Origin: CAYJFD01 sp964369605
GTDB taxonomy: Bacteria > Bacteroidota > Bacteroidia > Bacteroidales > UBA932
Length of the DNA: 30,933 nt
Direction of reading: 5' to 3'
NCBI GenBank assembly: GCA_964369605.1
Contig: CAYJFD010000024.1
Coordinates: forward strand, 1 to 30,933
Shown here: positions 24,199 to 30,933 of the stretch, in pieces
Layout of the letters: each line of letters starts with the position of its first letter
Position numbering within the stretch: position 1 is the first letter of the stretch
Program-made: the position numbers and the translations under genes
The notes under the pieces: model-generated
The model's database searches: none
Seen by the model: the letters and a program-made list of their open reading frames with translations, nothing else
What the model was told of the DNA's origin: nothing

Positions 24199-24996
24199 TT
24201 AGTTAATTTTAGAGGCAAGTTCATCCCAAACATTAAGAGCTAGAGGCTCTCCCTTATCCCCTCCCTCTCTAATAGACATAATAATTGGGATCTGGGCAAG
24301 TAAAGGAATATTAAAGCGCTCACACATATTTTTTACCCCATCTTTTCCGAAAATATAATATTTATTCTCAGGTAATTCTTCAGGAGTGAACCAGGCCATA
24401 TTCTCAACCATACCAAGTATTGGGATATTAACATCCTTGTTCTGGAACATATTTATACCTCGTTCGACATCAGCAAGAGCAACATTTTGAGGTGAACTGA
24501 CAATGATCGCACCATATAGTTTCGCTTGATTGACTATAGAAATATGAATATCACCAGTGCCTGGAGGTAGATCAATAATTAGGTAGTCAAGCTCTCCCCA
24601 GCATACCTGTGACAAAATTTGGTTTAGAGCTGAACTAGCAAGTGTGCCTCTCCAAATAAGAGCCTGCTCCTTACCTACAAAATAACCAATAGAAATCCAT
24701 TTTACACCGTATTTTTCTATGGGGCAGATAATAGGCTTACCATCCTTATCGTTTTCGGCTAGAGGCGCAGCATCAGTTGTCGCAGTTAGAGTCGGGATAG
24801 ATGGTCCATAGACATCAGCGTCCGCTAGTCCTACCTTATAGCCTTTGCGAGCAAGTGCGCAAGCAAGATTCACCGCGACAGTTGATTTTCCAACTCCTCC
24901 CTTGCCAGAGGCTATAGCTATAATTTTCTTTACCTTTTCAAGGCCTGCTTTCTCAGTAATAGATTCTAAGGTCGGTTTGACGATTTGGTCCTTCAT
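24199..24996 (-). CDS. mrp: Short Mrp/ApbC-type P-loop ATPase (Fe-S cluster carrier)
   Basis: 265 residues from the ATG at 24996. Another in-frame start 96 nt upstream (25092) is rejected because it would run through the terminator hairpin and past the likely -7 box. The deviant Walker A GKGGVGKST lies at about 32-40. The Mrp motifs DADVYGPSIPTL, ALIWRGTLAS, LDYLIIDLPPGTGDIHI and GMVENMAWF are present. Members act as Fe-S cluster scaffolds or carriers. Two features differ from full-length Mrp (about 360 residues): the N-terminal DUF59 domain is absent, and the C-terminal CxxC is absent, being replaced by the TPEELPENKYYIFG stretch. From memory, Bacteroides relatives also carry that replacement but keep DUF59. 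It is followed at once by the metal permease. Confidence 0.88.
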   Translation of the reverse strand: MKDQIVKPTLESITEKAGLEKVKKIIAIASGKGGVGKSTVAVNLACALARKGYKVGLADADVYGPSIPTLTATTDAAPLAENDKDGKPIICPIEKYGVKWISIGYFVGKEQALIWRGTLASSALNQILSQVCWGELDYLIIDLPPGTGDIHISIVNQAKLYGAIIVSSPQNVALADVERGINMFQNKDVNIPILGMVENMAWFTPEELPENKYYIFGKDGVKNMCERFNIPLLAQIPIIMSIREGGDKGEPLALNVWDELASKIN

Positions 24997-25013
24997 ATTT
25001 TCTAAATTTTCAA

Positions 25014-25021
25014 CAAAGGTA
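25014..25021 (-). promoter_or_regulatory. -7 promoter box of the mrp operon
   Basis: The minus strand reads TACCTTTG (25021-25014), an exact TAnnTTTG box 17 nt before the ATG at 24996. It lies after the terminator of the peptidase gene and supports the shorter mrp start. A clear -33 box was not seen. Confidence 0.45.
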
Positions 25022-25066
25022 AGAATAAACTTAAAATTATACACCCCCAATAATAGGGATATTAAA

Positions 25067-25098
25067 AAAAGCTTGAGTCTGTTTTGACCCAAGCTTTT
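25067..25098 (-). terminator. Terminator of the S46 peptidase gene
   Basis: AAAAGCTTG (25067-25075) pairs with CAAGCTTTT (25090-25098), extended by GTC/GAC after one mismatch, with a 6-nt loop. On the minus strand the stem ends in a run of T (TTTTTTT at 25070-25064). It begins 26 nt after the peptidase stop. Confidence 0.8.
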
Positions 25099-25123
25099 AT
25101 AATATTTATTAGAAGTATCTAAA

Positions 25124-27289
25124 TTATTCTACGATTACCATCTCGTCAAGTAACCAAGATGCACCACCAAACTTGTCGATAATGAATAGGACATAACGTG
25201 AGTCAACATTGATCGTTCTTTGAACAAATGGTTCGAAAATAATGTCTCCACTCATTGATTCCCAGTTACCGTCAAATGCAAGACCGATAAGCTCACCATT
25301 AGCATTCATAATAGGTGAACCAGAGTTACCACCAGTGATATCATTATTTGAAAGGAAGGCTAAAGGCATCTTGCCATTTTTCATCGCATATCTTCCGAAA
25401 TCTTGATTTAACCATAGCTCCTTAAGTTTTGCAGGAACCACGAACTCCCAATTATTCGGGTCTTCTTTCTCCATAACACCGTCAAGAGTTGTGAAGTAGT
25501 CATACTTGACAGCGTCTCTAGGAGAATAAGGAAGAACTGAGCCATAAGTTAAACGCATAGTAAAGTTTGCATCTGGGTACATCGCTTTTCCTTCATTCAT
25601 TTCTAAAGTACCTGCAATATATTCTTTCTTACCTTGGTTAAATGCTTCTTCATGAGCGGAGATAGTAGAACTTAACTCTATCATAGGCTTTCTAGCTGAA
25701 TCATAGAATCTAGATGCTGGATCGTTTTCTGCTACACTAACATTAGATTTGCTCTTTTCCTCAAAGCACTGATCGATAAAAGTCGTAGCGTCAGCAAGAT
25801 TTGTGAATCTTGAATTTTCGAACATATAGTCAACATAAGCATTGATGTCCCCACCGAATTGAGAATCTATTTCAGTATAGAACGTAGGTCTTTTTTCAGC
25901 AGGTACATTATCTCGGTAAACTTCGATCATAGCCTTAGTGATTTTCTTGTCTGTTTCTACAGAATAGTCCTTGTAGAAAGTCTGAAGACCTTCGATCGTT
26001 CTATTCTTTGTACCCTCAGAGTAGTCATCGCGGCTAAGCATACCTGTAATCGCATAAGCTACAGATCCAAGTTCTGATCTAAGTAGGGACTCAGAAAGGT
26101 AAGTGCTTAGATATTTAGCTTCCTTTGTAGCATCGATAGAGTTAGAAATCTTCTCTAGGGCTGTTCCATATTTGCTAACACGAATAGGGTCCTCGTTTAC
26201 CCACTCCATAAATTTTTTCTCATCTTCAGCTCTACGCTCAGCTACATTTAGCTTCTTAAATGTCTCGTTCATTCCGATCCACTTCTTCCAACCATTTGAA
26301 GAACCAGCATACTTGTTTGAGTATTGAATTCTGATTTGAGGATCAGCCTCCATATCTTCCATCATCTTATCTTGACGGATGCCTCTAACTTCGATTCTGA
26401 TATCGTTAAGGATGTCACGTGTTTCGATTAACTCTGCGTGAGTCATAAAACGGTTTGTTCTACCTGGGTAACCCATGATAAAAGTAGGATCGTTTTCCTC
26501 GATTTCTGCAATAGAAATTTTTAAGAAATTTTTAGGAGTATAAGGAACATTGTTCACAGAGTACTCTGCTGGCTGATTATTTCTGTCAGCATATACTCTA
26601 AATACACAAAAATCTCCTGTATGGCGTGGCCACATCCAGTTGTCAGTATCAGCGCCGAATTTACCAATAGAAGAAGGAGGTGTACCCACTAAACGCACGT
26701 CAGTATATGTCTTATAAACGATAAGGAAGTACATATTTCCTCCGTAGAATGATTCTATTTCAGCGTGAACATTTTTTAAACCTTCAGTGTATTTCTTCTT
26801 TAATTTATCCACAGACTTCTTGTAGTAAGAAGCAGCCTTCTTTTCTTTCTTGATCTTTCCTAAGTTAGTCATGATTTTTGTGTACTCTTCAGTAACATCA
26901 TTAAAACTTTCCATAAAAGAAACAGAAATACCGGGAGCTGGAAGCTCCTCTCCTAGATTCATAGCCCAGAAACCATCCTTAAGATAGTCATGCTCTACTG
27001 AACTTAGAGCTTGAATCGCTCCGTATCCACAGTGGTGGTTAGTAAATAGTAGACCTTGGTTAGATACTATCTCTCCAGTACATCCCCCAGCAAATTGAAC
27101 GATAGCGTCCTTAATACTTGAGTTGTTGATGTCGTAAATTTGTTCTGGTGTAAGGGTGAACCCCATTTCTGCCATTTTCTCGGCATTAAGGTCCTTTAAA
27201 AATGGAAGTAGCCACATTCCCTCGTCAGCCTTAGCTGGGAAGATAGATGCTACAACTAATAAGAATGAAATTATGCTTAATTTTTTCAT
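25124..27289 (-). CDS. dpp7: S46 family dipeptidyl peptidase, DPP7-type
   Basis: 721 residues. A Sec signal peptide (1-21, ending PAKA before DEGMW) targets it to the periplasm or cell surface. It has the chymotrypsin-type double beta-barrel of family S46 with a large helical insertion. The likely triad is His85 or His86 (TNHHCGY), Asp226 (HTGDF) and Ser656 (GGNSGSP). The residue that sets P1 specificity in the family (position 673 in Porphyromonas gingivalis: Gly in DPP7, Arg in the acid-specific DPP11) is Gly674 here, in FDGNWE. This predicts a preference for hydrophobic P1 residues and not Asp/Glu. It has its own promoter and terminator and probably works with the DPP IV-type enzyme on peptides. 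Family assignment is very sure; subtype less so. Confidence 0.92.
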   Translation of the reverse strand: MKKLSIISFLLVVASIFPAKADEGMWLLPFLKDLNAEKMAEMGFTLTPEQIYDINNSSIKDAIVQFAGGCTGEIVSNQGLLFTNHHCGYGAIQALSSVEHDYLKDGFWAMNLGEELPAPGISVSFMESFNDVTEEYTKIMTNLGKIKKEKKAASYYKKSVDKLKKKYTEGLKNVHAEIESFYGGNMYFLIVYKTYTDVRLVGTPPSSIGKFGADTDNWMWPRHTGDFCVFRVYADRNNQPAEYSVNNVPYTPKNFLKISIAEIEENDPTFIMGYPGRTNRFMTHAELIETRDILNDIRIEVRGIRQDKMMEDMEADPQIRIQYSNKYAGSSNGWKKWIGMNETFKKLNVAERRAEDEKKFMEWVNEDPIRVSKYGTALEKISNSIDATKEAKYLSTYLSESLLRSELGSVAYAITGMLSRDDYSEGTKNRTIEGLQTFYKDYSVETDKKITKAMIEVYRDNVPAEKRPTFYTEIDSQFGGDINAYVDYMFENSRFTNLADATTFIDQCFEEKSKSNVSVAENDPASRFYDSARKPMIELSSTISAHEEAFNQGKKEYIAGTLEMNEGKAMYPDANFTMRLTYGSVLPYSPRDAVKYDYFTTLDGVMEKEDPNNWEFVVPAKLKELWLNQDFGRYAMKNGKMPLAFLSNNDITGGNSGSPIMNANGELIGLAFDGNWESMSGDIIFEPFVQRTINVDSRYVLFIIDKFGGASWLLDEMVIVE

Positions 27290-27309
27290 GTTATTGATTA
27301 TATAATTAT

Positions 27310-27317
27310 TATTTTTG
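27310..27317 (+). promoter_or_regulatory. -7 promoter box of the glycerate kinase operon
   Basis: TATTTTTG matches TAnnTTTG exactly, 27 nt before the ATG at 27345. It lies downstream of the peptidase transcript start on the other strand, so the two 5' ends may overlap. No -33 TTTG is visible. Confidence 0.45.
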
Positions 27318-27332
27318 AAATCGCTTAAGAGA

Positions 27333-27363
27333 CAAAGATATACAATGATGCATAAAGAGCAAA
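27333..27363 (-). promoter_or_regulatory. Near-consensus promoter of the S46 peptidase
   Basis: The minus strand has TTTG (27363-27360), a 19-nt spacer and TATCTTTG (27340-27333), both exact. It overlaps the first codons of the divergent glycerate kinase gene. The ATG at 27289 is about 36 nt beyond the expected transcript start. Confidence 0.75.
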
Positions 27364-28577
27364 AAATTAAACATAATATAGTTGTAATTCCAGATAAATT
27401 TAAAGGTACTCTTACGTCCAGTGAATTTATTGAATCCCTAGAAGTTGGTGTAAATCAGTTAGAAACGAATGAAAATGAAAGTATTTGTTTACACTCTTTT
27501 CCTATGGCAGATGGCGGAGAAGGAAGCCTAGAGGTGCTTGAAAATGAACTGATAAAGCGAGGAGTGGGATGTGAGAGAATTAACAGGAGTACGGTTAATC
27601 ACTTAGGTGGAGAAATCGAAACATACTTTCTATATGATTCCGATTCAAAAACAGCATACCTGGAGATGGCCTTAGTAGTAGGTCTAGAGTTAATTCCAGA
27701 CTCAGAAAGAAATATTATGCGTTCCTCTACCTTCGGCCTTTCCGAATTATTTAGAGTAGCTATAGAGGAGCTAAGGGCACGTAAACTAGTACTGTTTGTC
27801 GGAGGAAGTGGTACTAACGATGGTGGCTTTGGTCTACTTTCTGGCCTTGGATTCAGATATATAAATACCTCAGTCTTTAAGAACAAAGATGTCCCATCAT
27901 TTATCGGAACAGTTACAGAAATAAATAATGGCTTTGTACAGCAAATATGCCCCCATCTTTATGATGTAGAATTTATAGTAGCAAGCGATGTGACAAACCC
28001 CCTACTTGGCCCAAATGGCGCAACAAGAGTATATGCTCCTCAAAAAGGAGCTAGCCCCCAGCAAATTGAAGTCTTTGAAAAAAGCATGGAAAACTGGGCA
28101 GACATACTAGAGGCCGCAGATGATAAAATATGTGCTGGCGCAATATCAGGTAGCTCAGAAACACTCCCTACGCCTGCTAGATTCTTGCCTGGAGCTGGGG
28201 CAGCAGGCGGAATAGCTTTTGCGATGGCAAAAATACTGGGAGCAAAAATAGTTTCGGCTTGGGACTTAATCTCTGAAGTAATGGAGATAGATTCGCATAT
28301 AGCAGAATCTGACTTAGTTGTTACCGGAGAGGGACGCTTTGATAAGCAGTCACTAAACGGAAAACTAGTGTATAAAGTCGGGCAGGTTTGTAAAAAATAT
28401 AATAAACCTTTAATTTTGCTCTGTGGAGAGTCTTTACTATCTATCCAAGAAGCTAGAGCCGCAGGAATCACAAGAATCTTGTCTATAGCTGAATACTATG
28501 GAAGTATTGACAAGGCAAAAGAGAATACAAAGGAAGGGGTAACTGCCTTAGTGAAAGAAATATTTAAGCAGGATTAA
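27345..28577 (+). CDS. Glycerate kinase, GCK-I (GlxK/GarK) family
   Basis: 410 residues from the ATG at 27345. A second ATG follows at 27348, and a TTG at 27315 is unlikely because it lies within the -7 box. It phosphorylates D-glycerate (2- or 3-phosphate) in the cytoplasm. Family motifs are IVVIPDKFKGTLTSSEF at the start, PMADGGEGSLEVL, VGGSGTNDGGFGLLSGLGF, GPNGATRVYAPQKGAS, LPGAGAAGGIAFA and LVVTGEGRFDKQSLNGK. Length and motif order fit the whole family. It ends 2 nt before miaA, so the two are co-transcribed, though no shared pathway is evident. Its promoter faces that of the S46 peptidase. Confidence 0.92.
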   Translation: MMHKEQKIKHNIVVIPDKFKGTLTSSEFIESLEVGVNQLETNENESICLHSFPMADGGEGSLEVLENELIKRGVGCERINRSTVNHLGGEIETYFLYDSDSKTAYLEMALVVGLELIPDSERNIMRSSTFGLSELFRVAIEELRARKLVLFVGGSGTNDGGFGLLSGLGFRYINTSVFKNKDVPSFIGTVTEINNGFVQQICPHLYDVEFIVASDVTNPLLGPNGATRVYAPQKGASPQQIEVFEKSMENWADILEAADDKICAGAISGSSETLPTPARFLPGAGAAGGIAFAMAKILGAKIVSAWDLISEVMEIDSHIAESDLVVTGEGRFDKQSLNGKLVYKVGQVCKKYNKPLILLCGESLLSIQEARAAGITRILSIAEYYGSIDKAKENTKEGVTALVKEIFKQD

Positions 28578-28579
28578 TT

Positions 28580-29458
28580 ATGTCATTAAAACTTATATGT
28601 GTCTTAGGACCAACAGCATCAGGAAAAACAAAATATGCGGTTGAGTTAGCAAAAAACATGAACGGAGAAATATTATCTGCAGACTCAAGACAGGTTTACA
28701 GGGGTATGGATATAGGCACAGGGAAAGATTTAGCTGATTATCAATCCGTTCCCTATCATCTTATAGATATCGTTGAGGCTGGAAGCAAGTATGATATATG
28801 TAAATACCAAAGAGACTTTGTAAAAGCCTATGAAGATGTTTGTTCAAGAGGGGCTTTTCCTATAATATGTGGTGGATCTGGCTTATATATTGAAGCTGCA
28901 ACTAGAGGTTATTCACTCCCAGACGTGCCTGCAAATCCTAGTTTGAGGGCCGAATTAGAACTTTTAAGCGATGAGGTATTGATTGAGAAACTAGCATCGT
29001 ACAAAAAACTACATAATAATACAGATTACGACACGAGAAAGAGATTAATCAGAGCCCTAGAAATAGCCATCTATCAAGATGAGCAAACAGGAAAGGATAT
29101 GAATCCTTGCAAATCGCCAGACGTGCCGATATTTGCTCCAGAGCAAATAAGATATATAGGAATAGATGTAAGTAGAGAACTCAGAAATGAAAGAATAGAT
29201 GCAAGATTAGATGCAAGATTGAAAGAAGGAATGCTACAAGAAGTTCAAGGTTTGCTAGATAGGGGGATCCCAGCAGAAGATTTAATTTATTATGGATTAG
29301 AGTATAAATTTGTGACTTTACACCTGATCGGGGAGCTTTCCTATGATGAGATGCATCAAAAGCTCAAAATCGCAATACATCAGTTTGCAAAAAGACAGAT
29401 GACCTGGTTTCGAGGGATGGAGAGAAGAGGAATAGAAATAGAGTGGGTTAAGGCTTGA
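28580..29458 (+). CDS. miaA: tRNA dimethylallyltransferase MiaA
   Basis: 292 residues. It transfers a dimethylallyl group to N6 of A37 in tRNAs that read UNN codons. P-loop GPTASGKT (10-17), the substrate loop ADSRQVYRGMDIGTGK, GGSGLYIEA, RKRLIRALEI and the C-terminal FAKRQMTWFR are all present. It is shorter than E. coli MiaA (316), mainly in the middle helical insertion, and its YYGLEYKF replaces the more usual GYKE block. Bacteroidetes often carry two miaA copies, and this could be the second, less canonical type. It is linked to the glycerate kinase gene by a 2-nt gap, and its end faces rnhB with an 8-nt gap. Confidence 0.92.
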   Translation: MSLKLICVLGPTASGKTKYAVELAKNMNGEILSADSRQVYRGMDIGTGKDLADYQSVPYHLIDIVEAGSKYDICKYQRDFVKAYEDVCSRGAFPIICGGSGLYIEAATRGYSLPDVPANPSLRAELELLSDEVLIEKLASYKKLHNNTDYDTRKRLIRALEIAIYQDEQTGKDMNPCKSPDVPIFAPEQIRYIGIDVSRELRNERIDARLDARLKEGMLQEVQGLLDRGIPAEDLIYYGLEYKFVTLHLIGELSYDEMHQKLKIAIHQFAKRQMTWFRGMERRGIEIEWVKA

Positions 29459-29466
29459 GAGTGAAA

Positions 29467-30081
29467 TTAAAATCCAAGACTCGTGTCCGGAAGAAGTTTA
29501 AATGATTTTCTGTGAAGTGAACAAGGTCCAATCTTAGCTATCGCCTCCCTATGTCCTTTTGTAGGGTAGCCCATATTTTCATCCCATCCATATCCAGGAT
29601 ACTCAAGAGCAGCCTTGCACATATATTCATCTCTATAGGTTTTTGCTAGGATGGAAGCTGCAGCGATAGATGCAAACTTAGCATCACCTTTAACAATGCA
29701 CTGATGTTCGGTAATACTATTGTTAATAGGGTCTGAGTATTCATAGAACTTATTTCCGTCTACAAGGATTAATTCAGGTCTGACCTCTAATTTATTCAGT
29801 GCCCTGTGCATACAATAAATTGACGCCTTGAGAATGTTTATTCTATCTATTTCCTCAGCAGAGATGGATACAACACTCCAGCATATAGCCTCTTTTTCTA
29901 TCACGTCTCGAAGAATAAGTCTCGATTTTGCACTTACCTTCTTTGAGTCATTTAGTAAGGGGTGGTAAAAGTCGGGTGCGAGAATAACAGCAGCCGCAAA
30001 GACAGGCCCTGCAATAGGTCCTCTTCCGGCCTCGTCACATCCAGCCTCTAGTGTATTTGTTCGAAAAAATGATTCTAACAT
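29467..30081 (-). CDS. rnhB: Ribonuclease HII
   Basis: 204 residues. It cuts the RNA strand of RNA-DNA hybrids and removes single ribonucleotides from DNA. Catalytic acidic residues are visible: Asp16 and Glu17 in CDEAGRG, Asp108 in LVDGN, and Asp133 in KGDAKFASIAAASILAK. YPTKGH and the C-terminal LHRKSF are also family marks. The start is the ATG at 30081. A TATCTTTG box ends only 4 nt before it, so the transcript may have no leader. It ends close to miaA on the other strand with no visible terminator between them. Confidence 0.95.
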   Translation of the reverse strand: MLESFFRTNTLEAGCDEAGRGPIAGPVFAAAVILAPDFYHPLLNDSKKVSAKSRLILRDVIEKEAICWSVVSISAEEIDRINILKASIYCMHRALNKLEVRPELILVDGNKFYEYSDPINNSITEHQCIVKGDAKFASIAAASILAKTYRDEYMCKAALEYPGYGWDENMGYPTKGHREAIAKIGPCSLHRKSFKLLPDTSLGF

Positions 30082-30085
30082 TAAG

Positions 30086-30093
30086 CAAAGATA
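30086..30093 (-). promoter_or_regulatory. -7 promoter box of rnhB
   Basis: The minus strand reads TATCTTTG (30093-30086), an exact TAnnTTTG box. Only CTTA separates it from the rnhB ATG, which places the transcript start at or very near the A of the start codon. No -33 TTTG is seen. Confidence 0.5.
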
Positions 30094-30096
30094 AAA

Positions 30097-30525
30097 TTAA
30101 TCTGCTTTGTTTTCTAGTTTACTAATTCTTTCTTTTAATAACTTTATTAAATCCTCTTGACTGTTCATCTTTTCGCTAAGAAGATTTGCAATAGTTACTT
30201 TATCGTCTAGTTGTGATTTGAGGAGTTTGATTTCCTCCTCTTTGAGTTTTAGCAGATCTAAATATTCACTAATAGCAAACTCGTGAGCCTCCTTAGTACT
30301 TGTCCCACCATATAGTGCTTCCTCGTCAGAAAGAAGTTCTGAAGTACTTATGCCAAGAATTTCACATAACTTCTGCAGATGTTCACTAATTAAAAGCGTT
30401 TTTCCCTTCTCTAATTTATGATAAGAAGTTTGAGATATACCCAATAGATCTGCAATATCATTTTGAGTAATACCAAGGCTCTTCCGCTTACGAAGGATTA
30501 TATCTTTTAATTTAGGATTATCCAC
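30097..30525 (-). CDS. HTH_3 (Xre/Cro-type) regulator with coiled-coil tail
   Basis: 142 residues. An HTH_3 domain lies at about 6-62 (KDIILRKRKSLGITQNDIADLLGISQTSYHKLEKGKTLL, with the usual Q-x3-A-x3-G-[IV]-[ST] pattern). The second half (about 83-140) is a charged heptad-like coiled coil (LKLKEEEIKLLKSQLDDK), which should allow dimerisation. The start is a GTG at 30525: no ATG occurs in frame before the HTH, and the first codons fit the domain. A TATCTTTG box lies just upstream, so the message is probably almost leaderless. It ends 15 nt before rnhB. Target unknown; similar proteins control their own operon. Confidence 0.88.
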   Translation of the reverse strand: MDNPKLKDIILRKRKSLGITQNDIADLLGISQTSYHKLEKGKTLLISEHLQKLCEILGISTSELLSDEEALYGGTSTKEAHEFAISEYLDLLKLKEEEIKLLKSQLDDKVTIANLLSEKMNSQEDLIKLLKERISKLENKAD

Positions 30526-30530
30526 AAAAG

Positions 30531-30538
30531 CAAAGATA
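30531..30538 (-). promoter_or_regulatory. -7 promoter box of the HTH_3 regulator
   Basis: The minus strand reads TATCTTTG (30538-30531), exact, only 5 nt before the GTG start at 30525. The transcript start would be about at the start codon. No -33 TTTG is seen at the usual spacing. Confidence 0.5.
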
Positions 30539-30707
30539 CGTAGTAGAGATGAATGATTTTATTCGCAAAAGATATAAATTATTCCTAAAAAGAATAAACA
30601 ATTATAATAAAAGAAAATAATTAGTGGTTTGAATAAAAATCAACATAAAAGCTAGCGTAGCAAGAATATAAATATATAACTTTAAGTAATATTTATAGTT
30701 AAAAGTT

Positions 30708-30911
30708 ATGAAGATGAAGAATTTATTAGCAGAGACAATCGTAGATTTATTCGAATCAAAAAAAGTTTACATGAATGAAGATTACGATTTTGATGATTTG
30801 GTAAAAGATCTCAAAGAGGATTATCAGGTCGTAAGTGGTTTTTTTAAAGAGGAGATGGATTATAGTTTCCAGGAAATGTTAAGTATATATAGAGGACGAT
30901 ATAAAACCTAG
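30708..30911 (+). CDS. Short protein resembling the first half of an AraC-type HTH domain
   Basis: 67 residues, 0 Cys. Residues about 10-64 (IVDLFESKKVYMNEDYDFDD, LVKDLKEDYQVVSGFFKEEM, DYSFQEMLSIYRGRY) follow, position by position, the start of Bacteroidetes AraC domains such as the one at 3445-4509 (LFEKDKLYLATDININNVAR, then TYVSRVLNDVLGKNFRDFVNYYRI). It covers the first HTH and the beginning of the linker helix and then stops at TAG (30909). The second HTH is missing. It may be a truncated gene (22 nt of the window remain, so a frameshift further on cannot be excluded), a true single-HTH protein, or a dominant-negative partner. The start could be ATG 30708 or 30714. No clear promoter is seen. 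Confidence 0.55.
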   Translation: MKMKNLLAETIVDLFESKKVYMNEDYDFDDLVKDLKEDYQVVSGFFKEEMDYSFQEMLSIYRGRYKT

Positions 30912-30933
30912 TTTCGCGCATAATATAATAAAA

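Noticed and set aside
25067..25092. Longer mrp start at 25092
   Set aside because: It would translate across the S46 terminator hairpin and past an exact -7 box. The ATG at 24996 fits the promoter.
1..30933. tRNA, rRNA, riboswitch, CRISPR, phage or transposase gene
   Set aside because: I looked through the gaps and gene tails on both strands and saw no tRNA-like cloverleaf, no regularly spaced short repeats and no transposase or integrase motifs. I could not run a covariance-model search.

Overview
The window looks like chromosomal DNA from a low-GC member of the Bacteroidales, perhaps Porphyromonas-like. The genus is an inference. The evidence is: exact Bacteroidetes-type promoter boxes (TAnnTTTG, sometimes with an upstream TTTG) ahead of many genes; A-rich rather than Shine-Dalgarno leaders; an S46 dipeptidyl peptidase; several Bacteroidetes lipoproteins; membrane-bound AraC-type regulators; and an outer-membrane protein with the typical 'NPDGP' N-terminal domain. 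I found no tRNA, rRNA, CRISPR array, transposase or phage gene.

Layout. Positions 1-1290 hold no convincing gene. They contain the terminator of an off-window plus-strand gene, then a block of long direct repeats (period 517 bp) with hairpins. From 1299 to 5556, on the minus strand, lie ettA, a two-gene AraC-type regulator operon (one protein with a membrane domain, one stand-alone), and an outer-membrane beta-barrel protein. From 5854 to 13385, on the plus strand, a predicted trans-membrane sensor (lipobox, TPRs, one TM helix, AraC HTH) precedes a tightly spaced set of four lipoproteins. Three of these share a Fibrobacter-succinogenes-major-paralog (FISUMP) domain, one of them with two BIG2 domains. 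The fourth has an EF-hand loop and leucine-rich repeats. A hairpin terminator closes this set.

From 13495 to 17994 (minus) is leuS with two tandem YitT-family membrane proteins. From 18111 to 22995 (plus) are a dipeptidyl-peptidase-IV-type S9 peptidase, aspS, a small lipoprotein and yqeY. From 22984 to 27289 (minus) are a heavy-metal permease with a His-rich loop, a shortened Mrp/ApbC ATPase, and a DPP7-type S46 peptidase. From 27345 to 29458 (plus) are glycerate kinase and miaA. The end of the window holds rnhB and a HTH_3 regulator on the minus strand, and a 67-residue plus-strand protein that resembles the first half of an AraC DNA-binding domain.

How the genes fit together. The most distinctive part is 5854-13385. 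A one-component trans-envelope regulator sits directly upstream of four predicted envelope lipoproteins, with interlocked inverted repeats and a -7 box lacking a clear -33 box between them. I infer an envelope-sensing, surface-display module. The rest is mostly translation and tRNA functions (leuS, aspS, miaA, ettA, yqeY), peptide use (DPP4-type and DPP7-type peptidases) and metal or Fe-S handling (mrp plus permease). Promoter boxes sit close to the start codons, and two genes (rnhB and the HTH_3 regulator) look leaderless.
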